Shown one piece after another: positions 1 through 7,741 of a stretch of DNA of 64,000 bases. The position numbers and the translations under genes were made by a program. Every line of letters starts with the position of its first letter. Positions within the stretch are counted from its first letter, which is position 1. A model generated the notes under the pieces. That model was not told the DNA's origin, ran no database searches, and saw nothing but the letters and a program-made list of their open reading frames with translations. Where the stretch lies: positions 2,705,903 to 2,769,902 of the forward strand of contig NZ_CH672387.1 in the NCBI RefSeq assembly GCF_000153465.1, in the 5' to 3' direction. The DNA is from Aurantimonas manganoxydans SI85-9A1 (GTDB taxonomy: Bacteria > Pseudomonadota > Alphaproteobacteria > Rhizobiales > Rhizobiaceae).

Positions 1-126
1 GGCCCGTCGGTCTTCTATAGGCAAGCGCCCGTCCGGTGAAGCGCACATCTCGCTACGGCCCGACGCTTCGGTCCGGCTGTGGCTTTCCTGCGGCAGCGGT
101 TCCGGCCGCCGCAGGTGATCCCCGGT

Positions 127-1863
127 CTAGTAGGAGACCAGCAGCGACTTGCCCTCGTCGCCGAACTCGGGCCGCACGCCCAGGAGGGTCGCCGAACGCC
201 GGATGATGTTGCCGACGGTCGGCGCGGCGTTCATGCCGGCGGTGGCGTAATACTGGCCATCCTCGGGCTTCGGCTCGTCGATGACGACGAGGACGATGTA
301 GCGCGGATTGTCTATCGGGAAGGCCGACAGGAAGGCGTTGAACTTCTTGGTGTCGGAGTAGCGCCCGTTGACCACCTTGTTGGCCGTGCCGGTCTTGCCG
401 CCGACGCGGTAGCCGGTGACGTCGGCCTTGTTGCCCGAGCCGCGCTGGTCGGCGACGTTCAGGCGGAAGAGATAGCGCATCTCGTCGCTGGTCTTCTCGC
501 TGAGAACCCGCGTGGCGACGGCCTCGGCCTCGGCGCGGCTGCGCGGCAGGAAGGTCGGCGGGATCAGCTTGCCGCCGTTCATCAGCGCGGCGGCGGCGAC
601 GGCGGTGTTCAGCGGCGTCGTGGACACGCCGTGACCGAAGGAGATCGTCACCGAGTTGATCTGCTTCCAGACCTTCGGCTGGGTCGGCGTGGCGACTTCC
701 GGCAGCTCGGTCGTCATGCGCGACAACAGGCCGACGCGGGTCAGGAATTCCTGGTGCCCCTCGATGCCGACGGCCTCGGCTTCCTTGGCGCTGCCGATGT
801 TCGAGGAATAGATGAAGACCTCGGGCACGCTCAGCACCCGGCGCTTGCCGTGGAAGTCGGAGATGGTGAAGCCGCCCATGCGGATCGGCCGCGTCGCGTC
901 GAAGCTGTCGGTGATCTTCACCTTGCCGGAATCCAGCGCCATCGCCGTGGTGAAGGCCTTGAAGGTCGAGCCCATCTCGTACAGGCCCGCCGACATGCGG
1001 TTCATGCGGTCCTTGTCCAGCGCCTGGCTCGGCTGGTTCGGATCGTAATCCGGCAGCGAGGTCATGGCGACGACCTCGCCGGTGTGGACGTCGAGCACGA
1101 CGCCGCCGGCGGCGATCGCCTTGTAGCGCGCCATGGCGGCGGCCAGTTCGTCGCGCACGATGTGCTGGACGCGCAGGTCGAGCGACAGCTTCACCGGCTC
1201 CAGATCGGTGCCGACGGCAAGGCCCGCATCCTGCAGGGCGCGGTAGCCTTGGTCGTCGATGTATTTCTCCATGCCGGCGGTGCCCTGATTGTCGACATTG
1301 GTATGTCCGACAATGAAGCCCGCGGTGGTGCCGCCCGGATAGAAGCGCCGCTTCTCGGTGCGGAAGCCGATGCCCGGAATGCCGAGATCGAGCACGGCCT
1401 GCTGCTGGCCCGGCGTCAGCTCGCGGCGCAGCCAGACGAAGCCGGCATTGCTGGCGAGACGGCGATAGAGCCATTTCGGGTCGAGATCCGGCATGACGCC
1501 GAGCAGCAGTTCGCTCGCCTCGTCCGGATCGATGATGCGGCGCGGCTCGGCGAAGAGCGAGGCGGTCTTGATGTCGGTGGCCAGCACCTCGCCGTTGCGG
1601 TCGAGGAGGTCCGGCCGGTCCGACATGATCTTGTCGGCGGCGCCATAGGCCGCGGCGCTTTCGGTGGGCGCGACGCCCCACATGACGAGGCGGCCGCCGA
1701 TGACGCCGTAGATGCCGACGAACAGGCCCATGGCGATGACGAAGCGGCTGCGGTTCTTCGGGCCGCCGCGATGGCGGCGGGGCCGGCCGAAATGGTCGCA
1801 GTCCGGCAGCATGGTGCCGGCGGCGACGGGCTTGTTGCGCTTGAACGGATTGGGGACTCGCAT
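127..1863 (-). CDS. ftsI: Peptidoglycan D,D-transpeptidase FtsI (PBP3)
   Basis: Class B penicillin-binding protein that cross-links septal peptidoglycan in the periplasm during division. An N-terminal arginine-rich tail is followed by one membrane anchor (about residues 40-62), a dimerisation region, then the transpeptidase domain with all three active-site motifs: SxxK in MGSTFKAF, SxN in YSSNIGS and KTG in GGKTGTAN. At about 578 residues it is normal length for the family. The ATG used here overlaps the ftsL stop (TGATG); a GTG one codon upstream is equally possible. It is the last visible gene of the mraZ-rsmH-ftsL-ftsI run. murE would be expected next, but the 126 bases to the window edge show no start I can defend. 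Confidence 0.96.
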   Translation of the reverse strand: MRVPNPFKRNKPVAAGTMLPDCDHFGRPRRHRGGPKNRSRFVIAMGLFVGIYGVIGGRLVMWGVAPTESAAAYGAADKIMSDRPDLLDRNGEVLATDIKTASLFAEPRRIIDPDEASELLLGVMPDLDPKWLYRRLASNAGFVWLRRELTPGQQQAVLDLGIPGIGFRTEKRRFYPGGTTAGFIVGHTNVDNQGTAGMEKYIDDQGYRALQDAGLAVGTDLEPVKLSLDLRVQHIVRDELAAAMARYKAIAAGGVVLDVHTGEVVAMTSLPDYDPNQPSQALDKDRMNRMSAGLYEMGSTFKAFTTAMALDSGKVKITDSFDATRPIRMGGFTISDFHGKRRVLSVPEVFIYSSNIGSAKEAEAVGIEGHQEFLTRVGLLSRMTTELPEVATPTQPKVWKQINSVTISFGHGVSTTPLNTAVAAAALMNGGKLIPPTFLPRSRAEAEAVATRVLSEKTSDEMRYLFRLNVADQRGSGNKADVTGYRVGGKTGTANKVVNGRYSDTKKFNAFLSAFPIDNPRYIVLVVIDEPKPEDGQYYATAGMNAAPTVGNIIRRSATLLGVRPEFGDEGKSLLVSY

Positions 1864-2219
1864 CACCGCACCACCGTGTCGGAGCTGTCGGCATAGCCGC
1901 CGAGATTGCCGCCGGTCTCGGGCACGAGGTTCACCGGACGCCGGGGCAACTCGTCGGGCCGCACGATCTGGTCGGGACGCATGGGCTGCAGCTGCAGCTC
2001 GTCCTGGAAGGCATTGGCGATGCGCTGCAGCCGGTTCGGCTGGTCGAGCAGGCTCCAGTCGGCTTCTAGGAGCGAGATCGTCTCGCGCTCCAGCGCGATG
2101 CGGCGCTCGACCTTGGCGACCTCGGTCTCCAGCGTCTCGGCCTCATGCTTGATCTTGTAGGTCCAGGCCGCCGCAGAAATCATGATTGCAATCAGGACGA
2201 TATCAAGAGTTTTCAACAT
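1863..2219 (-). CDS. ftsL: Cell division protein FtsL-like
   Basis: Small bitopic division protein of the FtsQLB/FtsWI septal complex. The sequence shows a short cytoplasmic start (MLKTLD), one membrane segment (about residues 6-24), then a predicted coiled coil rich in Glu, Arg and Leu, and a Pro-rich tail. This architecture plus its place between rsmH and ftsI identifies it; FtsL sequences themselves diverge strongly. The start chosen is ATG at 2219, six bases past the rsmH stop; a TTG at 2228 would overlap that stop and add three residues. The stop overlaps the ftsI start, suggesting translational coupling. Confidence 0.88.
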   Translation of the reverse strand: MLKTLDIVLIAIMISAAAWTYKIKHEAETLETEVAKVERRIALERETISLLEADWSLLDQPNRLQRIANAFQDELQLQPMRPDQIVRPDELPRRPVNLVPETGGNLGGYADSSDTVVR

Positions 2220-2224
2220 GGTAC

Positions 2225-3271
2225 TCAAACTCCGGTATCTGGGAGATCGGCGAGCGACGGCAGTCCGGCGAAGCCGAGCTCGTCGGCGTCCTGGCGGGCC
2301 GGCTCGGCGGTGCGGATGCCGGCGCGCAGCTTGGCCGAGCGGGCACGCGGATTGCGCTCCGCCTCGGCGTCGGTCGCGCCGACGGCGCGGTTGCGCGCCA
2401 CGAAGGTCTGGGTGGCCGGCGCCATGTCCGGCAGATGGCGCGAGCCCGAAGGCGGCGAGGACCGGTCGCGCAGGAAGCGCTTGACGATGCGGTCTTCCAG
2501 CGAATGGAAGCTGACGATCACCAGCCGGCCGCCCGGCTTGAGCACCCGCTCGGCCGCCACCAGCGCCCGGGCAAGCTCGCCCAACTCGTCATTGACGAAG
2601 ATGCGCAGGCCCTGAAAGCTGCGCGTCGCCGGATCGATCTTGTCCTTGGGTCCGCGCCCGACGACCTTGCCGATGACGCCAGCCAGATCGAGGGTCCGCG
2701 TGAAGGGCTGCTCGAGACGGCGCGCCTCGATGGCGCGGGCGACCCGGCCTGCCTGCTTTTCCTCGCCGAGAATGCCGATGACCCGCAGGAGGTCGCCGAC
2801 CTTCAGGCGGTTGACGACATCGGCGGCGCTCGGACCGGCGCCGCTCATGCGCATGTCGAGGGGACCGTCCTTCTGGAAGGAAAAGCCGCGTTCGGCCTCG
2901 TCGAGCTGCATGGAGGAGACGCCGACATCGAGAACGATGCCGTCGACCCGCCCGCCGGCGGCCTCGGCCTGGGTCTCGACGATGCGCTGCAGATCGCCGA
3001 AGCGGCCTTCGACCGGCGCCAGCCGGCCGTCGTAGCCCTCGGCCAGCCCGCGCGCCGTCGCGATCGCCGCCGGATCGCGGTCGATGGCGATGACATCGGC
3101 GCCGGCATCCAGGATGGCGCGCGTATAGCCGCCGGCCCCGAAGGTACCGTCCACGATGACTTCACCCGGCTTCGGTGCCAGCGCCTCGAGCACTTCCGCG
3201 AGAAGCACCGGAATGTGGCGAGCCGGTCCGCCAACCACGGGATCGTCGATCCCGCCGTGACCCGCCGTCAT
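2225..3271 (-). CDS. rsmH: 16S rRNA (cytosine(1402)-N(4))-methyltransferase RsmH
   Basis: SAM-dependent methyltransferase (formerly MraW) that N4-methylates C1402 of 16S rRNA in the ribosomal P site. Near the N-terminus [13 protein letters not shown] and the SAM-binding loop [15 protein letters not shown] are diagnostic. Further motifs are [26 protein letters not shown] and the C-terminal [14 protein letters not shown]. The product is about 348 residues, as usual for the family. The ATG overlaps the mraZ stop (ATGA), so the open frame that continues upstream through mraZ is not used. The last ~30 residues are Ala/Pro-rich and poorly conserved. Confidence 0.97.
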   Translation of the reverse strand: MTAGHGGIDDPVVGGPARHIPVLLAEVLEALAPKPGEVIVDGTFGAGGYTRAILDAGADVIAIDRDPAAIATARGLAEGYDGRLAPVEGRFGDLQRIVETQAEAAGGRVDGIVLDVGVSSMQLDEAERGFSFQKDGPLDMRMSGAGPSAADVVNRLKVGDLLRVIGILGEEKQAGRVARAIEARRLEQPFTRTLDLAGVIGKVVGRGPKDKIDPATRSFQGLRIFVNDELGELARALVAAERVLKPGGRLVIVSFHSLEDRIVKRFLRDRSSPPSGSRHLPDMAPATQTFVARNRAVGATDAEAERNPRARSAKLRAGIRTAEPARQDADELGFAGLPSLADLPDTGV

Positions 3272-3729
3272 TCCGGTGCCCCCGCAGAAGCCTTGCCGCC
3301 CGGCGATGTCGCCAGAAGCCGCGCCCGTGCCTCGCTGCGTGCCGCCTCGAACCGCGCCGGCTCCCACAGCTGGAAGTATTTGCGCGTTCCCACGAAGGCG
3401 ACCTTGTCCGTGATGCCGGTATGCGAGCGGATGAAGTCCGTCACCACGATCCGCCCCTCCGCATCGAATTTGAGATACGCGCCGTCGCCGTAGGCGAACA
3501 GCGCAAGGTCCTGATAGGCCTCGCTGAACGGATCCTGGGCATCCATCTGGCGCTCGAAGCGCTCCAGCAGATCCGGGCCGCCCACTTCCATCACCGGCAG
3601 CGACAGGCTGCGCATGGCGAACAGGTCGCGAATGCCCCGCGCGGCGATCACCTGCCGGAACGAGGCCGGCACGGACACCCGACCCTTGGAGTCGATGTTG
3701 TTGACGTAGTTGGAGAGGAACCAGTCCAT
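3268..3729 (-). CDS. mraZ: Transcriptional regulator MraZ
   Basis: First gene of the dcw cluster, a DNA-binding repressor of its own operon in the species where it has been studied. The 153-residue product holds two SpoVT-AbrB-type MraZ repeats. The first opens with [20 protein letters not shown], the characteristic D-x-KGR motif; the second half carries [19 protein letters not shown]. The stop overlaps the rsmH start. No strong Shine-Dalgarno is visible before the ATG. A promoter and CtrA-type boxes lie 180-290 bases upstream. Confidence 0.96.
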   Translation of the reverse strand: MDWFLSNYVNNIDSKGRVSVPASFRQVIAARGIRDLFAMRSLSLPVMEVGGPDLLERFERQMDAQDPFSEAYQDLALFAYGDGAYLKFDAEGRIVVTDFIRSHTGITDKVAFVGTRKYFQLWEPARFEAARSEARARLLATSPGGKASAGAPE

Positions 3730-3903
3730 CAGCCGCAGCGCTGCCCGTCGCGACAGATTCCCATCTCATCAAGGCCCCCGCCTGCCTGCCGTGCGACCGG
3801 TGCACCATCCCCACGGCGCTGCCCGACTTGCGGCGTCTCAAGTCCGCCCCGAACAGTCCGGGACACGTTGCTTTCTGCCCGAAACGGGGTCCCGACCGAC
3901 CCC

Positions 3904-3918
3904 TTAATGATGGCTTAT
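3904..3918. promoter_or_regulatory. CtrA-type box, one mismatch
   Basis: TTAA-TGATGGC-TTAT, one base from the CtrA consensus TTAA-N7-TTAA. It lies directly against the -10 element of the proposed mraZ promoter, between it and the transcript start. A CtrA-family protein bound there would be expected to block initiation. Assignment is by consensus only. Confidence 0.4.
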
Positions 3919-3947
3919 GGAATATCATGGGCACTCTTGGTCGTCAA
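3919..3947 (-). promoter_or_regulatory. Sigma-70-type promoter of mraZ operon
   Basis: Reading the minus strand, TTGACG (3947-3942) is followed after exactly 17 bases by TATTCC (3924-3919), a good housekeeping promoter. It points at mraZ and implies a leader of about 180 bases. It is the only such match in the gap and sits in its AT-rich part. Confidence 0.55.
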
Positions 3948-4006
3948 TGGGATCGCCCCACATGAAGGCTGCGCACGGCCTTCTGAAATGGCCTAGCATG
4001 CAGCCA

Positions 4007-4021
4007 TTAATGGCCTATTAA
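4007..4021. promoter_or_regulatory. Perfect CtrA-type box upstream of mraZ
   Basis: TTAA-TGGCCTA-TTAA followed by C matches the alphaproteobacterial CtrA consensus TTAA-N7-TTAA(C) without mismatch. Its left half lies within the palindrome GCCATTAATGGC. The box is about 60 bases upstream of the proposed mraZ -35 element. CtrA is the cell-cycle response regulator of this class; control of division genes by it would be consistent. Confidence 0.55.
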
Positions 4022-4262
4022 CATTGACGTTTTCCAAACACTTCGGGATTTCTGGCGGCCATGAGTTCAGTCGCAGCAAGGCCTTCGGCCGCCGTCTGAC
4101 GGAACGGAAATTCCATAGGAATTCGGGGTGCTTGCGGCGCGGGGGGGGACGCCAGCCCATGGCCGAACAGAAATATCTGCCGGAACGCTTTCGGCGGACC
4201 GCCGACCGGGACGATCGGCCGATCGCGGCGACGCGCCCGAAGTGGGGAAGTGGGAATGAAAA

Positions 4263-4702
4263 GTGCCAGCCGGCCTGTAAGCCGGGTTCTGTCAGCGGAT
4301 TGACCGCCGGACGACCATTCCTCTGGGACGACCCTTGCGGGCCGCCTCTAGCAACCTACCCGAACGACCGGCCCGGAGAGGGCTGGCGACCCGTCTTGCG
4401 ACGGACCGACCGCGTCGTTCCTATTCGGTCTTGCTCCCGGTGGGGTTTGCCGTGCCGTCGCTGTTGCCAGAGACGCGGTGGGCTCTTACCCCACCGTTTC
4501 ACCCTTACCCCGCCAGCACTGCGGCTCCGTCGCGCTTCGTCGCGCGAGCCGCACTGCAGGCGGGGCGGTCTGTTTTCTGTGGCACTTTCCCTGGGATCAC
4601 TCCCGCCGGACGTTATCCGGCACCGTTTCTCCGTGGAGCCCGGACTTTCCTCCCCCGCCGTCTTTCGACATGTGACGGGAGCGGCCGTCCAGCCGGCTGG
4701 CG
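4263..4702 (-). ncRNA. rnpB: RNase P RNA (M1 RNA), bacterial type A
   Basis: Catalytic RNA of RNase P, which matures the 5' ends of tRNAs. On the minus strand the 5' part carries the hallmark GAGGAAAGTCCGGGCTCC (about 4654-4637), and the 3' part ends ACAGAACCCGGCTTACAGG. The terminal P1 helix is visible: GCCAGCCGG at 4701-4693 pairs perfectly with CCGGCTGGC at 4273-4265, followed by TTTTC. Further conserved pieces are GGGTGAAACGGTG and AGAGCCCACC. The length of about 440 is slightly long for the type. Location upstream of mraZ is as in rhizobia. Ends are set by P1 and may be off by a few bases. Confidence 0.97.
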
Positions 4703-4707
4703 TCCGC

Positions 4708-4736
4708 TACGTGTTCCGCACGGCCGGCGAAGTCAA
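4708..4736 (-). promoter_or_regulatory. Promoter of rnpB
   Basis: On the minus strand TTGACT (4736-4731), a 17-base spacer and CACGTA (4713-4708). The expected start six to seven bases further on falls at about 4702, exactly where the P1 helix of RNase P RNA begins. The -10 is weak, but the position agrees independently with the RNA end. Confidence 0.55.
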
Positions 4737-4767
4737 CGCCTAATCGTCATCGACCGCAGCGCGCCTG

Positions 4768-5487
4768 TCATTCCGGTGTCGTCGCAGCCAGCCTCGCCTC
4801 GGCCTTGGACGGCAGCGCGAACAGCGCCACGAAGCGCTCGGCGACAGCCCGGTCGCCGGTGACGGTCAGCGCGCCGTCGGCCTCCAGTGCCGCCAGTGGC
4901 ACCTTGCCGTAGACCGCGCCGGCGATCACCGGCGGCTCGGCGGCCAGGACCACGTCGGCCGTGTCCGGCGTCTCGGCGGCGATCTCGATCCGGCCGTCCG
5001 CGACATCGGCGAGGAAGCTCTGGTCGCCGACGACGAAGCCGAGCCGCGCGGCAAAGCCGTCGGCCTTTTCGGGATCGAACATGGTGCGCAGCGACAGCAT
5101 CAGCGAGGACGCGCTGAACGGCATCGCCGGATCGTGCGCGGGCGAGCGCACCGCCCAGCGCCCCAGCGCCTGGAAGATCGGCTCGCTCTCGTAGCCCCAT
5201 TCGGTGAGCTCGTAGACCTGCGAGGCCGCCGGCGGTGGCAGCTTTCGCCGCAACAGCACGCCGGCCGCCTCCAGACCCTCCAGCCGCTGGGTCAGGACAT
5301 TGGCGCTGAGCCCCGGCAGGGCCGACCGCAGATCGGAGAAGCGGCGCGGCCCCCACATCAGCTCGCGCACGACCAGAAGCGCCCAGCGCTCGCCGAGCAG
5401 GTCCATGGCGTGGGCAGCGGCACAGGCATCTTCATAACGACGGCGCTGGCGGGTGTCAGGATTCTTAGTTATTTTTTCTAACTTCAT
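4768..5487 (-). CDS. HxlR-family regulator with C-terminal SCP2-like domain
   Basis: Predicted transcription factor. Residues ~20-110 form an HxlR winged helix (DLLGERWALLVVRELMWGPR, RFSDLRSALPGLSANVLTQRL, YELTEWG). The remaining ~120 residues (from about SSLMLSLRTMF) resemble a sterol-carrier/SCP2-type lipid-binding fold (VVLAAEPPVIAGAVYGKVPL). The combination is known in larger HxlR proteins; the ligand is unknown. It is divergent, by 60 bases, from the VOC gene at 5548, which it probably controls. The AT-rich repeat AGTTA-N7-TAACT (5467-5483) lies inside its first codons. Confidence 0.85.
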   Translation of the reverse strand: MKLEKITKNPDTRQRRRYEDACAAAHAMDLLGERWALLVVRELMWGPRRFSDLRSALPGLSANVLTQRLEGLEAAGVLLRRKLPPPAASQVYELTEWGYESEPIFQALGRWAVRSPAHDPAMPFSASSLMLSLRTMFDPEKADGFAARLGFVVGDQSFLADVADGRIEIAAETPDTADVVLAAEPPVIAGAVYGKVPLAALEADGALTVTGDRAVAERFVALFALPSKAEARLAATTPE

Positions 5488-5547
5488 TGTTGTCTTTTAT
5501 AACTGGATGCGCCATCAATCGCAAATACGAGATCGCGAGAGGTGTTC

Positions 5548-5976
5548 ATGTCCCGCCTGATATTCGTCAATCTGCCCGTGGCCGACCTGCCACGCGCCAT
5601 TGCCTTCTACGAGGCCGTCGGCGCCGTGCGAAATCCGCAATACTCCAACGAGACCGCCGCCTGTATGGTGTTTTCGGAGACCATCCACGTGATGATCCTG
5701 ACCCATGCGCGCTTCGCCGACTTCACCCGCAAGCCGATCGCCGACGCACACGCCACCACCGAGGTGCTGCTCTGCACGACGGTGGACAGCCGCGAGACCG
5801 TGGATGCGGTGGTCGGATGGGCCGGCGCGGCCGGCGGCGTCTCCGACCCGACGCCCAGCCAGGATCACGGCTTCATGTACATGCGCAGTTTCGAGGATCC
5901 CGACGGTCACATCTGGGAAGTCGCCTGGATGGATCCGGCCGCGGTTCCGGCCGACAGCGAGATGGCGACGGCCTGA
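5548..5976 (+). CDS. VOC-family (glyoxalase/bleomycin-resistance fold) protein
   Basis: Small metal-binding-fold protein of about 142 residues with paired beta-alpha-beta-beta-beta modules (LIFVNLPVADLPRAIAFYEA at the N-terminus, FMYMRSFEDPDGHIWEVAWMD at the C-terminus, where the terminal Glu is a usual metal ligand). It is close to the lactoylglutathione lyase-like proteins often called extradiol dioxygenase-like; substrate unknown. ATG at 5548 is preceded by GAGAGGT; a GTG two codons earlier is possible. First gene facing away from the HxlR regulator, followed at some distance by two more small proteins of linked type. Confidence 0.85.
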   Translation: MSRLIFVNLPVADLPRAIAFYEAVGAVRNPQYSNETAACMVFSETIHVMILTHARFADFTRKPIADAHATTEVLLCTTVDSRETVDAVVGWAGAAGGVSDPTPSQDHGFMYMRSFEDPDGHIWEVAWMDPAAVPADSEMATA

Positions 5977-6129
5977 CACGCCGCGGGGCGGATCGCCGGC
6001 TCGGCCCGGCGCGTGGCCCATCACCCGCCGCGGCATCGGCGCGAACCGGACACCGGTCGCGGCCATCCGCCCCCGGCACGGCGACCCTCGCCGTGCCGCA
6101 GCGCAGACAGTCCAACGAAGGAGGAACGC

Positions 6130-6480
6130 ATGGAATATGTCGATGGATTCGTGGTGCCGGTGCCCGCCGGCAACAAGGACGCTTATCGCGAGATGGCGGT
6201 GAAATTCGCGCCGCTGTTCAAGGAGTTCGGCGCCCTGCGCATGGTCGAATGCTGGGGCGACGACGTTCCCGACGGCAAGGTCACCGACTTTCGCCGCGCG
6301 GTGCAGGCCGAGGAGGGCGAGGTCGTCGTCTTCTCCTGGATCACCTGGCCGGACAAGGCGACCCGCGATGCCGGCATGAAGCGGGTGATGGAGGATCCGC
6401 GCATGCAGCCGGGCGGCGACATGCCCTTCGACGGCAAGCGGATGATCTACGGCGGCTTCCAGGTCATTCTGGACGGCTGA
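6130..6480 (+). CDS. DUF1428 family protein
   Basis: 116-residue protein of the DUF1428 family, a dimeric ferredoxin-like (alpha-beta barrel) fold of unknown activity. Typical segments are MEYVDGFVVPVPAGNKDAYR at the start, ECWGDDVPDGKVTDFRRAVQ in the middle, and DGKRMIYGGFQVILD at the end. The Shine-Dalgarno AAGGAGGAA lies just before the ATG. The stop is four bases before the next gene, so the two are co-transcribed. A 153-base gap separates it from the upstream VOC gene. Confidence 0.9.
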   Translation: MEYVDGFVVPVPAGNKDAYREMAVKFAPLFKEFGALRMVECWGDDVPDGKVTDFRRAVQAEEGEVVVFSWITWPDKATRDAGMKRVMEDPRMQPGGDMPFDGKRMIYGGFQVILDG

Positions 6481-6484
6481 GCCC

Positions 6485-6973
6485 ATGTCGAAGATTTCCC
6501 CCTGCCTCTGGTTCGACACCGAGGCCGAGGCGGCGGCGCGCTTCTATGTCGAGACGTTCCGCGCCTGTGGCCAGACCGCCTCGCTCGGCGACACGCTGCT
6601 TTACGGCGAAGCCTTCCCGGACCGGGAGGGCAGCGTCCTGACCATCGGCTTCACGCTGGCCGGACAGGACTTCATCGCGCTCAACGGCGGAACGAGCTTC
6701 AAGATCACCCCGGCGGTGTCGCTGTTCGTGTCCTGCGCCGACCAGACCGAGATCGACGCCTTCTGGGAGCGCTTCCTCGACGGCGGCACGGTGCAGCAAT
6801 GCGGCTGGATCACCGACCGGTTCGGCCTGTCCTGGCAGATCGTTCCGGCCGCCCTCAAGCGGATGACCCACGACCCGGACAAGGCGCGGGCGGCCCGCGT
6901 CATGCAGGCGATGATGGGCATGGTGAAACTCGACCTGGCGTCCCTCGAAGCCGCATATCGAGGCGAGGCCTGA
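6485..6973 (+). CDS. PhnB-like VOC protein
   Basis: 162-residue protein of the PhnB / 3-demethylubiquinone-9 3-methyltransferase-like branch of the VOC superfamily. It opens with ISPCLWFDTEAEAAARFYVE and carries GQDFIALNGG, the conserved strand of this branch, then DRFGLSWQIVP and a helical C-terminal tail with repeated Met (VMQAMMGMVKLD). Activity is unknown despite the old methyltransferase-like name. Tightly coupled to the DUF1428 gene, so the HxlR/VOC/DUF1428/PhnB-like set probably forms one small regulon. Confidence 0.9.
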   Translation: MSKISPCLWFDTEAEAAARFYVETFRACGQTASLGDTLLYGEAFPDREGSVLTIGFTLAGQDFIALNGGTSFKITPAVSLFVSCADQTEIDAFWERFLDGGTVQQCGWITDRFGLSWQIVPAALKRMTHDPDKARAARVMQAMMGMVKLDLASLEAAYRGEA

Positions 6974-7018
6974 CGGGAGCGCGGGCGCGCATTGTCACCC
7001 CTCTGCCCGCCGCGATCC

Positions 7019-7059
7019 CGATGGAAGCGGCCGCAGCCCCCTCGCGGCCGCTTCCATCG
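7019..7059. terminator. 16-bp perfect hairpin between convergent genes
   Basis: Arms at 7019-7034 and 7044-7059 pair without mismatch (core GGAAGCGGCCGC) around a 9-base loop. It sits between the PhnB-like gene and the converging SLT gene, 46 and 14 bases from their stops. There is no T-tract on either strand, so it may act as a transcript-end or barrier structure rather than a classic intrinsic terminator. Confidence 0.5.
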
Positions 7060-7072
7060 CATGTAAGGCCGA

Positions 7073-7576
7073 TCAGGCCTGGGCGAGCTCGCGCTTGACC
7101 TTCGAGCAATAGCGCTGGGAGATCGGGTTCATCCGCTTGGCGTAGTGACCGGCATTGTACTTCAGGATCGTGCCGCAGGTGGTGCCGCCGCCGCGCTGGA
7201 CGGCGCCGGCCAGGTAGCGCATGCCCCATTTGATGTTGGTGGCCGGGTCGTAAAGCGCCTTGGTGCTGCCGCGATAGCCCATGCCCCGCGCCGTCGCCGG
7301 CTTGATCTGCATCAGCCCGACTTCGCCGGCCGCGCCGGTGACCGAGGAGCGGTAGCTGCTCTCGATGTTGATGACCGCGTGAGCCAGGTTCAGCGGCACG
7401 CCATGGGCGGCGGCTTCCTTGGCAATGATCGTCGCGAACGGCCGGTTGGCGAAGCGCTCGAGCGCTGCAACCTGCGTGGCGGGCGTGATCTCGGATGTCG
7501 TGTCGTTGGCGAAAGCAGTCGTCGTATGGCCGAATGCAAGCGTCGCGGCGAGAGCCACGGCAGTCAGTCTGTACAT
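7073..7576 (-). CDS. Secreted lytic transglycosylase (SLT domain)
   Basis: 167-residue periplasmic muramidase-like enzyme that cleaves peptidoglycan with 1,6-anhydro product. A signal peptide (MYRLTAVALAATLAFG...TTAFA) is followed by the SLT fold: NIESSYRSSVTGAAGEVGLM contains the catalytic Glu (of ESSY) and the GLMQIKP motif, then ATNIKWGMRYLAG and LKYNAGHYAKR. Single-domain and short, like the small SLT proteins of rhizobia. It is the first of four wall hydrolases within 4.5 kb but forms its own unit, with 165 bases to the next gene. Confidence 0.93.
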   Translation of the reverse strand: MYRLTAVALAATLAFGHTTTAFANDTTSEITPATQVAALERFANRPFATIIAKEAAAHGVPLNLAHAVINIESSYRSSVTGAAGEVGLMQIKPATARGMGYRGSTKALYDPATNIKWGMRYLAGAVQRGGGTTCGTILKYNAGHYAKRMNPISQRYCSKVKRELAQA

Positions 7577-7741
7577 AAAAACCCCAAGTGATCGATGCCG
7601 GCCATCCCCTTGCAGGGCCGGCGCTATTTCCCTCGAAAGCGGCGCACCGCAGTTGCGAAGGACCGCTGTGTGCGGCGCAAAACCATCGGGATTGTGACGA
7701 AGCGATCACGCAACATTTCAGGGTGTAACAAACACCGTGAA

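Larger units (their letters stand above)
3730..4262. other. Intergenic region between mraZ and rnpB
   Basis: This 533-base gap holds no supportable gene. The part from about 3900 to 4030 is clearly more AT-rich than its surroundings and contains the mraZ promoter, one perfect and one near-perfect TTAA-N7-TTAA box, and the 12-base palindrome GCCATTAATGGC at 4003-4014. The stretch 3730-3900 would be a long 5' leader of mraZ; I see TGGG-like elements but not the regularly spaced MraZ operator known from other bacteria. Bases 4030-4260 show nothing. Confidence 0.6.

Noticed and set aside
1-126. Start of murE at the left edge
   Set aside because: An ATG on the minus strand at 47 opens a frame, but its few residues do not look like the MurE N-terminus and there is no ribosome site.
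3730-3900. MraZ self-operator (regular TGGG repeats) in the mraZ leader
   Set aside because: GTGGGGATGG and GATGGGAATC occur but are not spaced in the about 10-base rhythm expected.
2225-3934. An rsmH start far upstream, giving 569 codons
   Set aside because: The extra part overlaps mraZ in another frame; the ATG overlapping the mraZ stop gives the family length.
4024-4862. Open frames on the plus strand in 4024-4862
   Set aside because: They run antisense through the RNase P RNA gene, whose structure explains the sequence.
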